Source of the DNA: Actinoplanes palleronii
GTDB taxonomy: Bacteria > Actinomycetota > Actinomycetes > Mycobacteriales > Micromonosporaceae
NCBI RefSeq assembly: GCF_016862315.1
Contig: NZ_BOMS01000104.1
Coordinates: forward strand, 20,120 to 84,119
Length of the DNA stretch: 64,000 nucleotides
Direction of reading: 5' to 3'
This document shows positions 27,177-36,080 of the stretch, piece by piece. The notes under the pieces were generated by a model. It ran no database searches, was not told the origin of the DNA, and saw only the letters and a program-made list of their open reading frames with translations. Made by a program: the position numbers and the translations under genes. How positions within the stretch are numbered: position 1 is the first letter of the stretch; every line of letters starts with the position of its first letter.

Positions 27177-28513
27177 AGCGGGCGCTCCTGGCCCTCGCCG
27201 TGCTGCTCCCAGTGGTGGCGGCCGCCGTGTGGTTCCGGGCCGAGCTGCTGGGCACCTCGGACACTCCGGCGACGGTCGCGGAGACCGACGGGTACTGGGT
27301 CTCGCCGTACGGGGACGACGACAACGACGGCAGTGCCGCGAACCCGTGGCGGTCGGTGGTCAAGGCCATCGCCAGCGTCCCCGACGACGCCACCATCCGG
27401 TTGCGGGCCGGTGAGTACTCGCCGTTCACCGTCGACCGGCCGGGCCTGACCGTCACCAGCGCGTCCGGTGACCGGGCCACGATCGTCGGCAGGTCCGGTA
27501 CCCGCGATGTGGTGCTGGTGACGGCGAAGGACGTGACCCTGGAGACGCTCGAGGTCAGTGGCTGCGTGCCGAACCCGACGCCGGACAACAGCACGACCGG
27601 CGACCACGGCAGCGGTATCCGGATCGACGGGACCACCGGGGTGACCGTGCACGACGTGCACGTGCACGACGGTTACGGCACGAACGCGCTGGGCCTGCCG
27701 GTCGGCTGTTACGGCGTCCTGGCCACCGGCGCCCGCGACCTCACGGTCACCGGCAACGAGGTGGACCGCAACGGCGCCGGCATCGCGATCTCCGGCGGTG
27801 GCCGGGGCGTCCTGGTCGAGGGCAACGACGTGCACGACCAGAACCGGATCGTGCAGAACACCCCGGACGCCGACGACGACTTCGGCGGGTACGGCCTCGG
27901 CACCACGTTCATCACCGACAGCCCCGGGCCGACGTTCCGCGACAACCAGGTCACGCACAACCTCGGGCCGTCCACCGACTACGGCGTCGACGGCGGCGGC
28001 ATGGAGATCTACGCGGCGTCACACGTCGCGGTCACCGGCAACACGTTCGTCGACAACGACGGCGCCCTGGAGACCGGGACCGGCGACGACCGGGCCTGCA
28101 CCGGCAACACGTTCACCGGCAACACCGTGGCCAGCCGGGGCCATGAGACCGAACGCGAGTCCTTCACCGGCCTGGTCCTGCGCTGCGCCACCGGCATGCG
28201 GGTCACCGGCAACACGTTTCAGAACCTCAGCCAGTTCACGTTCCTGATCACCCAGGACGGCGAGTTCGCCGGCCCGATCACCGGACTGACCATCACCGGC
28301 AACGACGTCACCCAGTCCGGCGACGCCGTCCACCGCCTCCAGTTCACCGCCGTCAGCAAGGTCCCGAAAATCACCATCGACGCGAACCGCTACCACCTGA
28401 CGGGGTCGACGTTCGCGGTCATCGCCCCGGCCGGCACCGCCGACACCGGCCACACCGTCGACCTGCCGGCCTGGCAGTCCCGCACCGGCTTCGACACCAC
28501 CTCCACGAGCTGA
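27173..28513 (+). CDS. Exported right-handed parallel beta-helix protein
   Basis: A 446-residue protein with an N-terminal membrane or signal segment (residues 4-19), a DUF1565-like WVSPYGDDDNDGSAANPW opening, and many short beta-helix rungs, including repeated VTGNxF and DNxV turns. This is the fold of polysaccharide lyases, C5-epimerases and NosD-type proteins. Catalytic residues cannot be assigned. GTG at 27173 overlaps the deacetylase stop, so both are one operon. It probably cuts or epimerises an extracellular polysaccharide. Confidence 0.85.
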   Translation: MKRALLALAVLLPVVAAAVWFRAELLGTSDTPATVAETDGYWVSPYGDDDNDGSAANPWRSVVKAIASVPDDATIRLRAGEYSPFTVDRPGLTVTSASGDRATIVGRSGTRDVVLVTAKDVTLETLEVSGCVPNPTPDNSTTGDHGSGIRIDGTTGVTVHDVHVHDGYGTNALGLPVGCYGVLATGARDLTVTGNEVDRNGAGIAISGGGRGVLVEGNDVHDQNRIVQNTPDADDDFGGYGLGTTFITDSPGPTFRDNQVTHNLGPSTDYGVDGGGMEIYAASHVAVTGNTFVDNDGALETGTGDDRACTGNTFTGNTVASRGHETERESFTGLVLRCATGMRVTGNTFQNLSQFTFLITQDGEFAGPITGLTITGNDVTQSGDAVHRLQFTAVSKVPKITIDANRYHLTGSTFAVIAPAGTADTGHTVDLPAWQSRTGFDTTSTS

Positions 28514-28540
28514 AGCCCGTTGTGTGTGAAGTTGTGGTGT

Positions 28541-28600
28541 GGAGCGCGCCGAAAGTCCCCACGCAAGCCTGTGACAGCGCCTGCGTGGGGAGTTCGGGTG
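28541..28600. repeat. Dispersed GTGGGGACTTTCGG repeat, inverted single copy
   Basis: On the minus strand this unit reads AACTCCCCACGC, 16 spacer bases, GCGTGGGGACTTTCGGCGCG. The perfect hairpin arms are 28556-28565 and 28582-28591. The same arms occur three times in tandem at 47040-47221. It lies in the gap between two convergent genes, directly beside a copy of the other repeat family. Confidence 0.75.
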
Positions 28601-28601
28601 A

Positions 28602-28658
28602 CCGGCTGGTCCTCAGGGGTGTCTCAAAGTGCCGGAGGCACCCCCAGGAGCCAGCCGG
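28602..28658. repeat. Dispersed hairpin element, copy B
   Basis: Arms 28602-28625 and 28635-28658 share the GGGGTGTCTC / GAGGCACCCC core and CCGGCTGG / CCAGCCGG ends with the element at 14335-14391. It sits between the convergent beta-helix and membrane-protein genes, where it could stop transcription in either direction. The remaining 150 bases of this gap show nothing recognisable. Confidence 0.75.
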
Positions 28659-28808
28659 GGGCGGGAGGCGCGCTGCGGTCTGGAGGAGCGCGGTGTCGCG
28701 GGCCTCACGGGCGGGACGTGGCTCGTAGCCTACGGACGGGCGCACGGTATTCGTACCGTAGGGAAGCGGTCGGAAGGCCGGGCGGTCCGGCGGCATACCG
28801 CGGGGTGG

Positions 28809-31124
28809 TCACGGGACGAGGCGGTAGATGACGACGCCGGGGGCCTTGTAGAAGACCTGCCAGTCGGTGGAGGTGCTCAGGCCGTCGGTGAGTGACGTCA
28901 GCGAGCCGGCCGGCAGGGTGCCGAAGTAGGTCGTCTGGCGGTCCATCGAGTCGCTGACCACCAGGTAGTTGGTGGTGTAGCGCATGGCCTCGACATAGGT
29001 TTTCAGGTCGGCGAGCCGGGAGCTGTTGATGTTCCCGGTGAAGTACGGGTCGCCGACCAGCGAGATGTCGACCGAGACGTGGCCCTTGTTGTAGGAGCCG
29101 TAGTTCGCTGCCAGCTTGGTCGGGAAGTTCGGGGCGACCAGGATGATCCCGGCGTCCGGCGCGGCGTGGGCGTAGAGGTATTCCGCCGCGGTGATGTCGC
29201 CGCGGGAGACGACGTTGACCCGGCTCTGCCCCTGCAGGCCCTGCAGCCCGGCGAACATCAGCGCGGCCGCCATCAGGCCCGAGCCGATCTTCCAGTACCA
29301 GGTGCGGTGCGGCTTGCCACCGGCCCACAGCGTCGCGACCAGCAGCGCGGTGAACGGCAGGGAGAACGCGTAGACCCGGTAGATCGCCTCGCCGCCGTAG
29401 CTGCCACCGGCCAGCGTGGTGATCGGCAGGTAGGCGAGCAGCGCCGCGACCAGCACGGTGCCGAGGCGGCGGCGGGCCCGCCAGACGGCGAACAGCGCGG
29501 TCGCCCACAGGCCGATCGCCAGTGCCCGGGCGACCAGGGCGGAGAACTCCTGCTCCGGGGTGCTCCAGCTCTTCGCGTTGCCGGAGGCGTTCGCGAAGAT
29601 GTTGAAGTCGAAGATCGTGTACTGGCTGCTGACCGAACCCATCCGCGGGGCCAGGAACGCGACCAGCACCACGCCGAGCACCACCACCAGCAGGCGCGGG
29701 CGCAGCACGCCGAGCACCGCCATGGCCACCAGCGGGACCATCATCATCACCGGGGTGAGCTGGTGCGACACCACGATCGCCGCGAAGATCACGGTGGCCG
29801 CGGCGCCGGCCCGGAGCTGGGTGGCGCGGCTCGGCTCGGCGCGTTCCGGCATGTCCCGGGTCAGCCAGCGGTTCAGCCGTCCGACGCGAGCCGGCGGGCC
29901 GGTCATCCAGCGGATCACGATCACCCAGAACGCCAGCATCAGCGGGTAGACGTAGCCCTGCGGGCTGAAATAGCCGATGTCCACCCACATGGACATCTGC
30001 GCCAGCAGGGCGGTGAGCGCGATCACCCGGCGGTTCGCGGTGAACTGCCGGGCCAGTGCCGCGGTCATCAGCGCGTTGAGCAGCATGCAGGCCAGCGAGG
30101 ACCAGGCGGCGAACGAGATCGGGTCGAGCCCGGAGACGTGCGAGAGCATCGCCAGCAGCGCGAAGAAGCCGGGCCACTGCTGGTAGATGTCGCTGGAGTC
30201 GATCAGGTGGTGGTTGTCGCGGATCAGCTCGACGACGCCGAGGTGCTTGTAGGTCCAGGCGTACTCGACGGTGCCGCTGACGATCGGCACGGTGGCCTGC
30301 ATGATGGCCGGCACGGCGAGCAGGCCGGCGGTCAGCACCAGCGGGCGGGCCCGGCCGAACAACTCGGTGGTGAAGCCGACGCCGAGCAGCGCGAGGGCGA
30401 CCAGGAACGGCACGCCGAGCGTGCTGGACAGGCCGTAGGCGCCGATGTCGGAGGCACTGGTCCGGACCATCGCGATGATCCACAACGCGAGCGCGGCGGG
30501 CAGCGTGACGAGCGGCAGCCACCGGGTGAGGCGGCCGGCCGGCGGCTGATCCGGATCGGTCAGGCGGGGCCGGGGCCAGCGCACTCCAGAACGGGTCAGC
30601 CGGACCGCCTGCACGGCACCGGTGAGCAGCGAGGCGGCGGCCAGCCCGCCGAGCGAGGCGGCCGGGTTCCAGACGTGCAGCCAGAGGGTGAGCACGGCCG
30701 GCGCGACCGAGGCCGACAGGCTGAGCGCGGCCGCCATCGACCAGGCGGTCAGCCGGTTGCGGACCGGCGCGAAGGCCATCACGGCGGCGCCGGGTCCGAC
30801 GACGATCAGGACCATCAGCAGCATCAGGCGGGTGCCGCCGTGCGGGATCAGCTGGGCGACCAGGCCGGCGGCCCCGGCGACGACCGCTGCCGCGGCGAAT
30901 TCCAGCCGGGCGTCAGTTTCGGTCACGGTCGGCTTGGGGTCCGGATCGACCCTTTGTGGTACGAGGGGGAGCGCCGGCTTGCGGGCGGCCGTGTTCGTCG
31001 GCCACTGCTTGGTGCTCTTCCGTACGTCGGACTTCTTCTTCTTCAGGGCCCGCTGGGCCACGGAAGCAGTCACCGGCGCGACGATCGCGGTGGCCTCGGT
31101 CTCGGGCGAGCGCTGCTGCGCCAT
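28809..31124 (-). CDS. Large polytopic membrane protein, GT-C or polymerase-like
   Basis: A 771-residue protein. Residues 1-80 are a cytoplasmic Lys/Pro-rich tail. About 13-14 membrane helices follow to roughly residue 610, then an extracytoplasmic C-terminal domain of about 150 residues (VNVVSRGDITAAEYLYAHAA through NYLVVSDSMDRQ). This shape fits membrane glycosyltransferases (GT-C) or polysaccharide polymerases, but no diagnostic motif was identified. The ATG has GGGAGG upstream. It is the last gene of a four-gene operon with three GT2 enzymes, so it likely acts on the lipid-linked sugar they make. Confidence 0.75.
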   Translation of the reverse strand: MAQQRSPETEATAIVAPVTASVAQRALKKKKSDVRKSTKQWPTNTAARKPALPLVPQRVDPDPKPTVTETDARLEFAAAAVVAGAAGLVAQLIPHGGTRLMLLMVLIVVGPGAAVMAFAPVRNRLTAWSMAAALSLSASVAPAVLTLWLHVWNPAASLGGLAAASLLTGAVQAVRLTRSGVRWPRPRLTDPDQPPAGRLTRWLPLVTLPAALALWIIAMVRTSASDIGAYGLSSTLGVPFLVALALLGVGFTTELFGRARPLVLTAGLLAVPAIMQATVPIVSGTVEYAWTYKHLGVVELIRDNHHLIDSSDIYQQWPGFFALLAMLSHVSGLDPISFAAWSSLACMLLNALMTAALARQFTANRRVIALTALLAQMSMWVDIGYFSPQGYVYPLMLAFWVIVIRWMTGPPARVGRLNRWLTRDMPERAEPSRATQLRAGAAATVIFAAIVVSHQLTPVMMMVPLVAMAVLGVLRPRLLVVVLGVVLVAFLAPRMGSVSSQYTIFDFNIFANASGNAKSWSTPEQEFSALVARALAIGLWATALFAVWRARRRLGTVLVAALLAYLPITTLAGGSYGGEAIYRVYAFSLPFTALLVATLWAGGKPHRTWYWKIGSGLMAAALMFAGLQGLQGQSRVNVVSRGDITAAEYLYAHAAPDAGIILVAPNFPTKLAANYGSYNKGHVSVDISLVGDPYFTGNINSSRLADLKTYVEAMRYTTNYLVVSDSMDRQTTYFGTLPAGSLTSLTDGLSTSTDWQVFYKAPGVVIYRLVP

Positions 31125-31147
31125 GTCGAAGGGCCTCCCTGTGGGGT

Positions 31148-32461
31148 TTACGGGTGCTGGCGGAGCTTGGCCCGGGCGGCCCGCCGTCCCCGCAGATAGG
31201 CGCGGGGACCGGCGATCATTCCCCTTCGGTTGGCACCGAGCAGTTCGCGAGGGAAATCGTCCTGCAACGTGGAGACCCGCAGGCTGTCCTTGCCGGTCAG
31301 GTCCCGGTACGCGGTCGGTGCGAGCCGCAGCAGGCGCCAGAGCAGCCCAGGCCGCCCGAGCAGCAGGCTGGTGTACGCCGCGGTCAGCCCGGTCCCGTAC
31401 CCGACCATCTGCTTCTGCAGCCCGGCGAAGTCCCGCCGGTGGTAGTGGTGGGTGACCGCGGTCGGCTGGTACACGATCGTCCCGCCGGCCAGCAGCACCT
31501 GGGTGAACGCCAGGGTGTCCTCGGAGCCCATCGCCGGGGTGCCGGCGCCGAGCGCGGTGTCCCAGCCACCGATCCGCTCGATCACGCCGGCCCGGAACGT
31601 CATGTTCGCGCCGGTGCCGAACGGTGGCAGCGGGTAGAGCGGGTTCTGCCGGTCCGCGCTGGCCGGCCCGAACACGTCCGGCCGGAAACCGCGGCCCTTG
31701 CTGTGCCCGCCGAACTGCTCGAACCAGATCTGCGCCCGGCTCTCCAGCTCGGCCGGCACGATCACGCCGGAGACCACGTCGGCCTCCGGGTGCTCGGCCA
31801 GGGCCCGGGCCACCTCGGCCAGCCAGTGCGGGTCGGCCAGCTCGTCGTCGTCGATCCAAGCCATGATCTGCCCGGGGCAGGCGGCGACCGCGGCGTTCCG
31901 GGCGAAGGACAGCCCGGCCTTCGGCTCCTTGAGGTATTCCACCGGGCCACGGCGGGCTGCCGAGCGGACCACCTCGGCGGTGGCCTCGGTGGCCGGGGCG
32001 TTGTCCACCACCAGGATCCGGAAGCCCGGGTACTGCTGGGCGAGCAGGCTGTCCAGGCAGCGGGCCAGCGCGCCGGGGCGTTCCCGGGTGCAGACCACCA
32101 CGGTGATGTCCGGCGCGGCGGCCAGCACGGTGCGCCGGCTCGCGAGGAACGGCGGCTCGGTGGCCGGGGTGAACCCGCCGGTCGGGATCGCGGCGCCGCC
32201 GAGGCGCGGGCGGATCACGTCGCCGAGCTGGTCGTCGATCGCGGCGGCCAGGTCGGCCGGGCTCAGGCCGTACTCCGGGACGTCGGCGAGCAGGGCGCCG
32301 AGCGGCTCGGTGTGCAGCCGGATCAGTGCCCAGGCCTGGTGGACCCGGCGGCCGTCCGGGCCGATCGCGGCGACCCGCGGCAGCGGCTCGGAGAGCTCGA
32401 CGTCGAGCACCACGGCGGGGCGCGAGTCGGCGTCGGTGTCGAACACGGGGGCGGTGGTCAC
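31148..32461 (-). CDS. GT2 family glycosyltransferase with N-terminal extension
   Basis: A 437-residue enzyme. The first 150 residues are a non-catalytic extension (VFDTDADSRPAVVLDVELSE onward). The GT-A domain then starts at ITVVVCTRERPGALARCLDS, with the metal-binding DDD of AWIDDDELADP and the SEDT acceptor motif (GSEDTLAFTQVLL). GTG at 32461 overlaps the preceding GT2 stop by 4 nt. It transfers a sugar from a nucleotide donor, probably to a surface polysaccharide or lipid carrier. Donor and acceptor cannot be read. Confidence 0.88.
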   Translation of the reverse strand: MTTAPVFDTDADSRPAVVLDVELSEPLPRVAAIGPDGRRVHQAWALIRLHTEPLGALLADVPEYGLSPADLAAAIDDQLGDVIRPRLGGAAIPTGGFTPATEPPFLASRRTVLAAAPDITVVVCTRERPGALARCLDSLLAQQYPGFRILVVDNAPATEATAEVVRSAARRGPVEYLKEPKAGLSFARNAAVAACPGQIMAWIDDDELADPHWLAEVARALAEHPEADVVSGVIVPAELESRAQIWFEQFGGHSKGRGFRPDVFGPASADRQNPLYPLPPFGTGANMTFRAGVIERIGGWDTALGAGTPAMGSEDTLAFTQVLLAGGTIVYQPTAVTHHYHRRDFAGLQKQMVGYGTGLTAAYTSLLLGRPGLLWRLLRLAPTAYRDLTGKDSLRVSTLQDDFPRELLGANRRGMIAGPRAYLRGRRAARAKLRQHP

Positions 32462-33414
32462 TGGGCGGGCCTCACTACGGGGCGCCGGGCGGACCGGCGC
32501 GCGCTGACGGTTTCCACGACGCCGCCGACTCCGGCCGCGGCGACTCCGGCGACCACGCCGCCGGCTCGCAGCAGCTGGTCCAGGCCCTGGCCGCGGACGG
32601 CGCCGCCGAGGTGGCGCAGGAACGCCTTGGGCAGCGACCACAGGTAGCTGCGCTCGGCGCCGAGCGGGTCGTTCTGGTGCAGGCCGGCCATCTGCACCTT
32701 GCCGCGGCCCTCCGCGTAGCAGCGCCGCACGAAGAACCGGAAGGAGGCGCGCTCGGCGGGCACCTCGTGCTGGATGACGGCGCTCGGCACGTACATCCAG
32801 CGGCCGCCGCCGACCGCGCTCATCCGCAGGCAGAGGTCGGTGTCCTCGGGCCGGTTGCGGTCACCGAGCTTGCCGAAGCCGACCCGGAAGCCGTCCACCG
32901 CGAGGAACACGTCCCGGCGGACGATCATGTTGGCCGACCAGACGTTGCGGATCGGCGCGGTCTCGGTGGGCATGCCGGCGTACGAGCCGCCGACCGCCCA
33001 CAGGAACTCGGCCGGCATCCAGCGCGGCGCCGGACCCGCCCAGGCCGGGACGATGGCGCCACCGGTGCCGACCACCCGCGGGTCGGCGAACGGCTCGATC
33101 TGCCGGGCCAGCCACTGCGGGTCGGCGACGATGTCGTCGTCCAGGAACGCGATCAGCGACGTGACCGCGTGCTCCGCGCCGGTGTTCCGGTTGCCGGAGA
33201 CGCCCTGCGGATACGCGTTGGCCAGCACGGTGACGCCGGTCAGTTCGGCCCTGGCCCGCTCGAACATCGCCGGGTTGTGGTCGACGACGACGACGATCTC
33301 GGCGGGCTGGTGGGTCTGCGCGCGGGCCGACGCGAGCGTCCGGAGCAGGTAGTCCCAGCGCTTCTCGGTATAGGTGGGCACGACGATCGTGATCGCGAGC
33401 GGGGAGGGGTTCAC
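32458..33414 (-). CDS. GT2 family glycosyltransferase
   Basis: A 318-residue GT-A enzyme. The nucleotide-binding start is ITIVVPTYTEKRWDYLLRTL, the metal motif is FLDDDIVADP, and the acceptor region RPEDTDLCLRM has the ED pair. The C-terminus has a short hydrophobic stretch (GGVVAGVAAAGVGGVVET) that may attach it to the membrane. The GTG start is 40 nt after the upstream GT2 gene, and the stop overlaps the downstream one by 4 nt. The operon context points to surface glycan assembly. Confidence 0.88.
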   Translation of the reverse strand: MNPSPLAITIVVPTYTEKRWDYLLRTLASARAQTHQPAEIVVVVDHNPAMFERARAELTGVTVLANAYPQGVSGNRNTGAEHAVTSLIAFLDDDIVADPQWLARQIEPFADPRVVGTGGAIVPAWAGPAPRWMPAEFLWAVGGSYAGMPTETAPIRNVWSANMIVRRDVFLAVDGFRVGFGKLGDRNRPEDTDLCLRMSAVGGGRWMYVPSAVIQHEVPAERASFRFFVRRCYAEGRGKVQMAGLHQNDPLGAERSYLWSLPKAFLRHLGGAVRGQGLDQLLRAGGVVAGVAAAGVGGVVETVSARRSARRPVVRPAQ

Positions 33415-33454
33415 GGGGGGAGTGCTCCTGAGGGCGGGAGAGCGGGGCGGACCG

Positions 33455-34456
33455 TCAGGCCTTGCGGTCGTCCAGGGCTCGGGCCTGCAGCGCCCGCAGA
33501 TCGTCGAGGGACCGGACGCCGACCGGCTTGGCCGCGGTCTCGGCGTGCCGGTCGGCGGCGTTCCGGTCGGCGGCGTGGCGCCCGCCGGTGTGCTGCGGCG
33601 CCCGCGGGTCGACCGGGTGCAGGTCGGTGGTCCGGCGGGTGCTGGCCTCGGCCAGCGTGGTGGCGAACGGCGCGATGCCGGCCCGGCGGCGGGCCCGGGC
33701 CCGGCCGAACTCGTTGACGATGGTGCGCAGCACGCGGAAGCCGTCGCGGAACGTGTTCAGGTTGCTCTGACCGTGGATGCGCTCGTGCTCGGTGCTGCCG
33801 ACCTCGCCGACCTTGAGCTGCTCGGCCACCGCGCGGATGTTGATCATGGTTTCGATCTCGAAGCCGTCGCCCCACAGTTTGCTGCCGTCGGCGGGCCGGG
33901 GCAGGTCGACGTCCGGCAGGTCGAGGGCCGGCACCACGTCGCGCCAGAACGCGTTGTAGCCGTAGCAGAGGTCGGTGAACTTCGTCTTGAACAGGACGTT
34001 GACCACCAGGTTCAGCCCGTCGTTGCCGAGCTTGCGCAGCGGGGTGATGTCGTGGCTGAAGCCGCCGAAGTTGAACCGGGTGCCCTTGACGAACTGGTCG
34101 CCGCCGGTCAGCTTGGCCACGAACGACGGGATCTCGCCCGGGTCGGTGGAGCCGTCCGCGTCGATCATCACGATGATGTCGCCGGTGCAGGCCGCGAAGC
34201 CGCAGGCCAGCGCGTTGCCCTTGCCGGTGCGGGTCTGCTGCACGACGACCACGTCGGGGCGCAGCTCGCGGGCCACCGCCACGGTGCGGTCCTTGGAGCC
34301 GCCGTCGACCAGGATCACCTCGCTGATCAGGTCCGGAAGCTTCGCGAACACGTGCGGCAGGTTGCGCTCCTCATTCAGCGTCGGGATGACGACGCTTACG
34401 GTGGGTGTCAGGGTGCGGTTACTGCCAGTGTTGGTGTTCACGTGCGAGAGCTCCAT
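33455..34456 (-). CDS. GT2 glycosyltransferase, dolichol-phosphate-mannose-synthase-like
   Basis: A 333-residue enzyme. It has VSVVIPTLNEERNLP, EVILVDGGSKDRT and the DADGSTDPGEIP metal motif of the DPM1/GtrB branch, which transfers sugars to polyprenyl phosphate. The last 70 residues are a basic, Ala/His/Asp/Arg-rich tail with no membrane helices. The ATG at 34456 has GGAAGGGAC upstream. It is the first gene of the four-gene minus-strand operon. By family it would make the lipid-linked donor for the polytopic membrane protein at the end of the operon. Confidence 0.87.
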   Translation of the reverse strand: MELSHVNTNTGSNRTLTPTVSVVIPTLNEERNLPHVFAKLPDLISEVILVDGGSKDRTVAVARELRPDVVVVQQTRTGKGNALACGFAACTGDIIVMIDADGSTDPGEIPSFVAKLTGGDQFVKGTRFNFGGFSHDITPLRKLGNDGLNLVVNVLFKTKFTDLCYGYNAFWRDVVPALDLPDVDLPRPADGSKLWGDGFEIETMINIRAVAEQLKVGEVGSTEHERIHGQSNLNTFRDGFRVLRTIVNEFGRARARRRAGIAPFATTLAEASTRRTTDLHPVDPRAPQHTGGRHAADRNAADRHAETAAKPVGVRSLDDLRALQARALDDRKA

Positions 34457-34862
34457 GTCGGTCCCTTCCGGGGGGCGGCAACGCAGGTGGTGGCGCGAAT
34501 TCCCGGACAGGTTCGACACGGCCACTTGCTGGTGATCAACCTACCCAAGGATTACGTAGCGTCAACAGTTTCCGAGGCTGTCCCATGTCACAGCGGGTCA
34601 GAGCTGGAGCGCGAGAGTAGGTAAAGAGAGCCTGTTCAGAGGATGTCCAGTGATTCAGTTCACAATCACTTTGAGTGACGGTGACCCTTTGATTGGGTGG
34701 ACCAAACCCGCCTAGACCGGCGAAAGCCCATCGATATGACGAATAGATGATAAGTCCGTATATGTCGTGTGGTCTGACATCACTCTTCGTATTCGCGGCG
34801 CGAAGCCCGATGACTCACCGTCAAAAAGTGCGTCGTCGCAGGTGAACTGGCATGCTGGAGGC
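34457..34862. other. Divergent promoter region of the glycan locus
   Basis: A 406-base gap with lower GC than its surroundings, between the GT2 operon (minus) and the Cys-rich/sulfotransferase genes (plus). It holds an AGTGATT-N8-AATCACT palindrome at 34649-34670 and an AT-rich stretch around 34735-34765. No coding sequence is supported here. Confidence 0.6.
34649..34670. promoter_or_regulatory. AGTGATT-N8-AATCACT palindrome
   Basis: A perfect 7-bp inverted repeat with an eight-base spacer in the divergent promoter region. It has the shape of a dimeric regulator site. A second AGTGACGGTGACC follows at 34674. The regulator is unknown. Confidence 0.4.
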
Positions 34863-35036
34863 GTGGGCAGCAATCCGACGGCGGCCGAGGGTCCGCTCTG
34901 CGTCTGTGGGCATCCGTTCCCGGCGCACGAGCACTACCGCGCCGGCACCGAGTGCGTGACCTGTGCGTCCGGGCAGTGCGCCCGATTCCGGCGTCCCGCC
35001 TGGTGGCGACGCTGGGTGTCGCCCCGGGCGAGGTGA
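34863..35036 (+). CDS. Small Cys-rich CxCGHxxxxHEHYR protein
   Basis: A 57-residue protein with CVCGHPFPAHEHYRAGTECVTC followed by a further Cys and an RRP tail; Cys and His are spaced as in a small zinc-binding fold. Proteins with a CxCGH....HEHYRxGxxC pattern are, to my recollection, common in actinobacteria with no known role. The GTG at 34863 is chosen because conserved-looking sequence starts there; a frame from 34767 would add unlikely residues. GGAG lies only two bases before the GTG, so the exact start is uncertain. It precedes the sulfotransferase gene by 87 nt. Confidence 0.6.
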   Translation: MGSNPTAAEGPLCVCGHPFPAHEHYRAGTECVTCASGQCARFRRPAWWRRWVSPRAR

Positions 35037-35123
35037 CGTCACCGCCAGGGGATCGCCAAAGCCTATAAACTCTGTAGGCTTGACCGACTTTGCTGCGCGA
35101 CTGCCGCATCCGTGGGGGAATCC

Positions 35124-36077
35124 ATGTCACTTCCCGACTTCCTGATCGCCGGTGTGCCCAAGGCCGGGACCACCGCCCTGCACGCCGCCCTGACCGGGCA
35201 TCCCGATCTGTACCTGTCCGCGGTCAAGGAGCCCAAGTTCTTCCTCTCCGACGGTCCGCCACCGGGGCACGGCGGCCCGGGTGACGTGCAGACCTACCAG
35301 GAGCACGTGTGGCGCCGGGCGGACTACGAGGCGCTGTTCGCCCCGGCGCCGTCCGGAGCGCTGCTCGGCGAGGCGACGCCGTTCTACCTGCACGACCTGG
35401 ACGCCCACGACCGGATCAAGAAGCTGGCGCCGGACGCGCGGATCATCCTGCTGCTGCGCGACCCGGTGGACCGGGCGCACTCCAACTGGACCCACCTGTG
35501 GAACGCCGGCCTCGAGCCGGAGGCCGACTTCCTGGCCGCCTGCCGGGCCGAGCCGGCCCGGATCGCGGCCGGCTGGGCCCAGTTCTGGCACTACCTGGGC
35601 CTGGGCCTCTACGGCCGTCAGCTGCAGCACCTCTACGAGCGCTTCCCGCGCGAGCAGGTGCTGCTGCTGCGCTACCGGGAGCTCAAGGACGCGCCGGCCG
35701 CCACACTCGACCGGGTCTGCTCGTTCCTCGGCGTGCGCACCGGGCTGCTCACCGCGATCCCGAAGGAGAACGTGAACCGGCACGTCGTCGAGGACGACGC
35801 GGTCAACCGGATGCTGCGCGGCCTGCTCCGCACCGGCGGGACCTTCGGGCACCGCTTCCCGGTGCCGCTGCGCCTGGCCGCCCGCGGCCCGCTGCTCACC
35901 CTGCTGCACCGCAAGAAGGGCACCCGGCCGGTGACCACCCCGCAGGAGCGGGCCGCGCTGCTGCCACACTTCGCCGCGGACATCGCGTTGCTGCAGGACG
36001 TCACCGGCGAGCGCTACGACGACTGGCTCAGCGTCGACCGACACGCCCGCGCCTCGGAAAACCCACCAGTCCAATAG
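35124..36077 (+). CDS. Sulfotransferase
   Basis: A 317-residue PAPS-dependent sulfotransferase. The 5'-phosphosulfate loop is PKAGTTALHAAL (residues 12-23). The 3'-phosphate-binding region is RDPVDRAHSNW (about 112-122), and EPKFF and YRELKDAPAATLDRVCSFLG are typical of the family. There is no signal peptide, so it acts in the cytoplasm. The ATG at 35124 has GGGGGAA upstream and is preferred to a GTG four codons earlier. Placed among glycosyltransferases, it likely sulfates a sugar or lipid precursor of a surface glycan. Confidence 0.9.
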   Translation: MSLPDFLIAGVPKAGTTALHAALTGHPDLYLSAVKEPKFFLSDGPPPGHGGPGDVQTYQEHVWRRADYEALFAPAPSGALLGEATPFYLHDLDAHDRIKKLAPDARIILLLRDPVDRAHSNWTHLWNAGLEPEADFLAACRAEPARIAAGWAQFWHYLGLGLYGRQLQHLYERFPREQVLLLRYRELKDAPAATLDRVCSFLGVRTGLLTAIPKENVNRHVVEDDAVNRMLRGLLRTGGTFGHRFPVPLRLAARGPLLTLLHRKKGTRPVTTPQERAALLPHFAADIALLQDVTGERYDDWLSVDRHARASENPPVQ

Positions 36078-36080
36078 GTC

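Noticed and set aside
29079..31199. 706-codon plus-strand frame over the polytopic membrane protein
   Set aside because: The product is His/Gln/Arg/Gly-rich with no domain, while the minus frame gives 13-14 membrane helices and a good ribosome site.
34674..34686. BldD-type binding site (AGTGACGGTGACC)
   Set aside because: It only loosely resembles the published BldD half-sites, and one partial match by eye is not enough.
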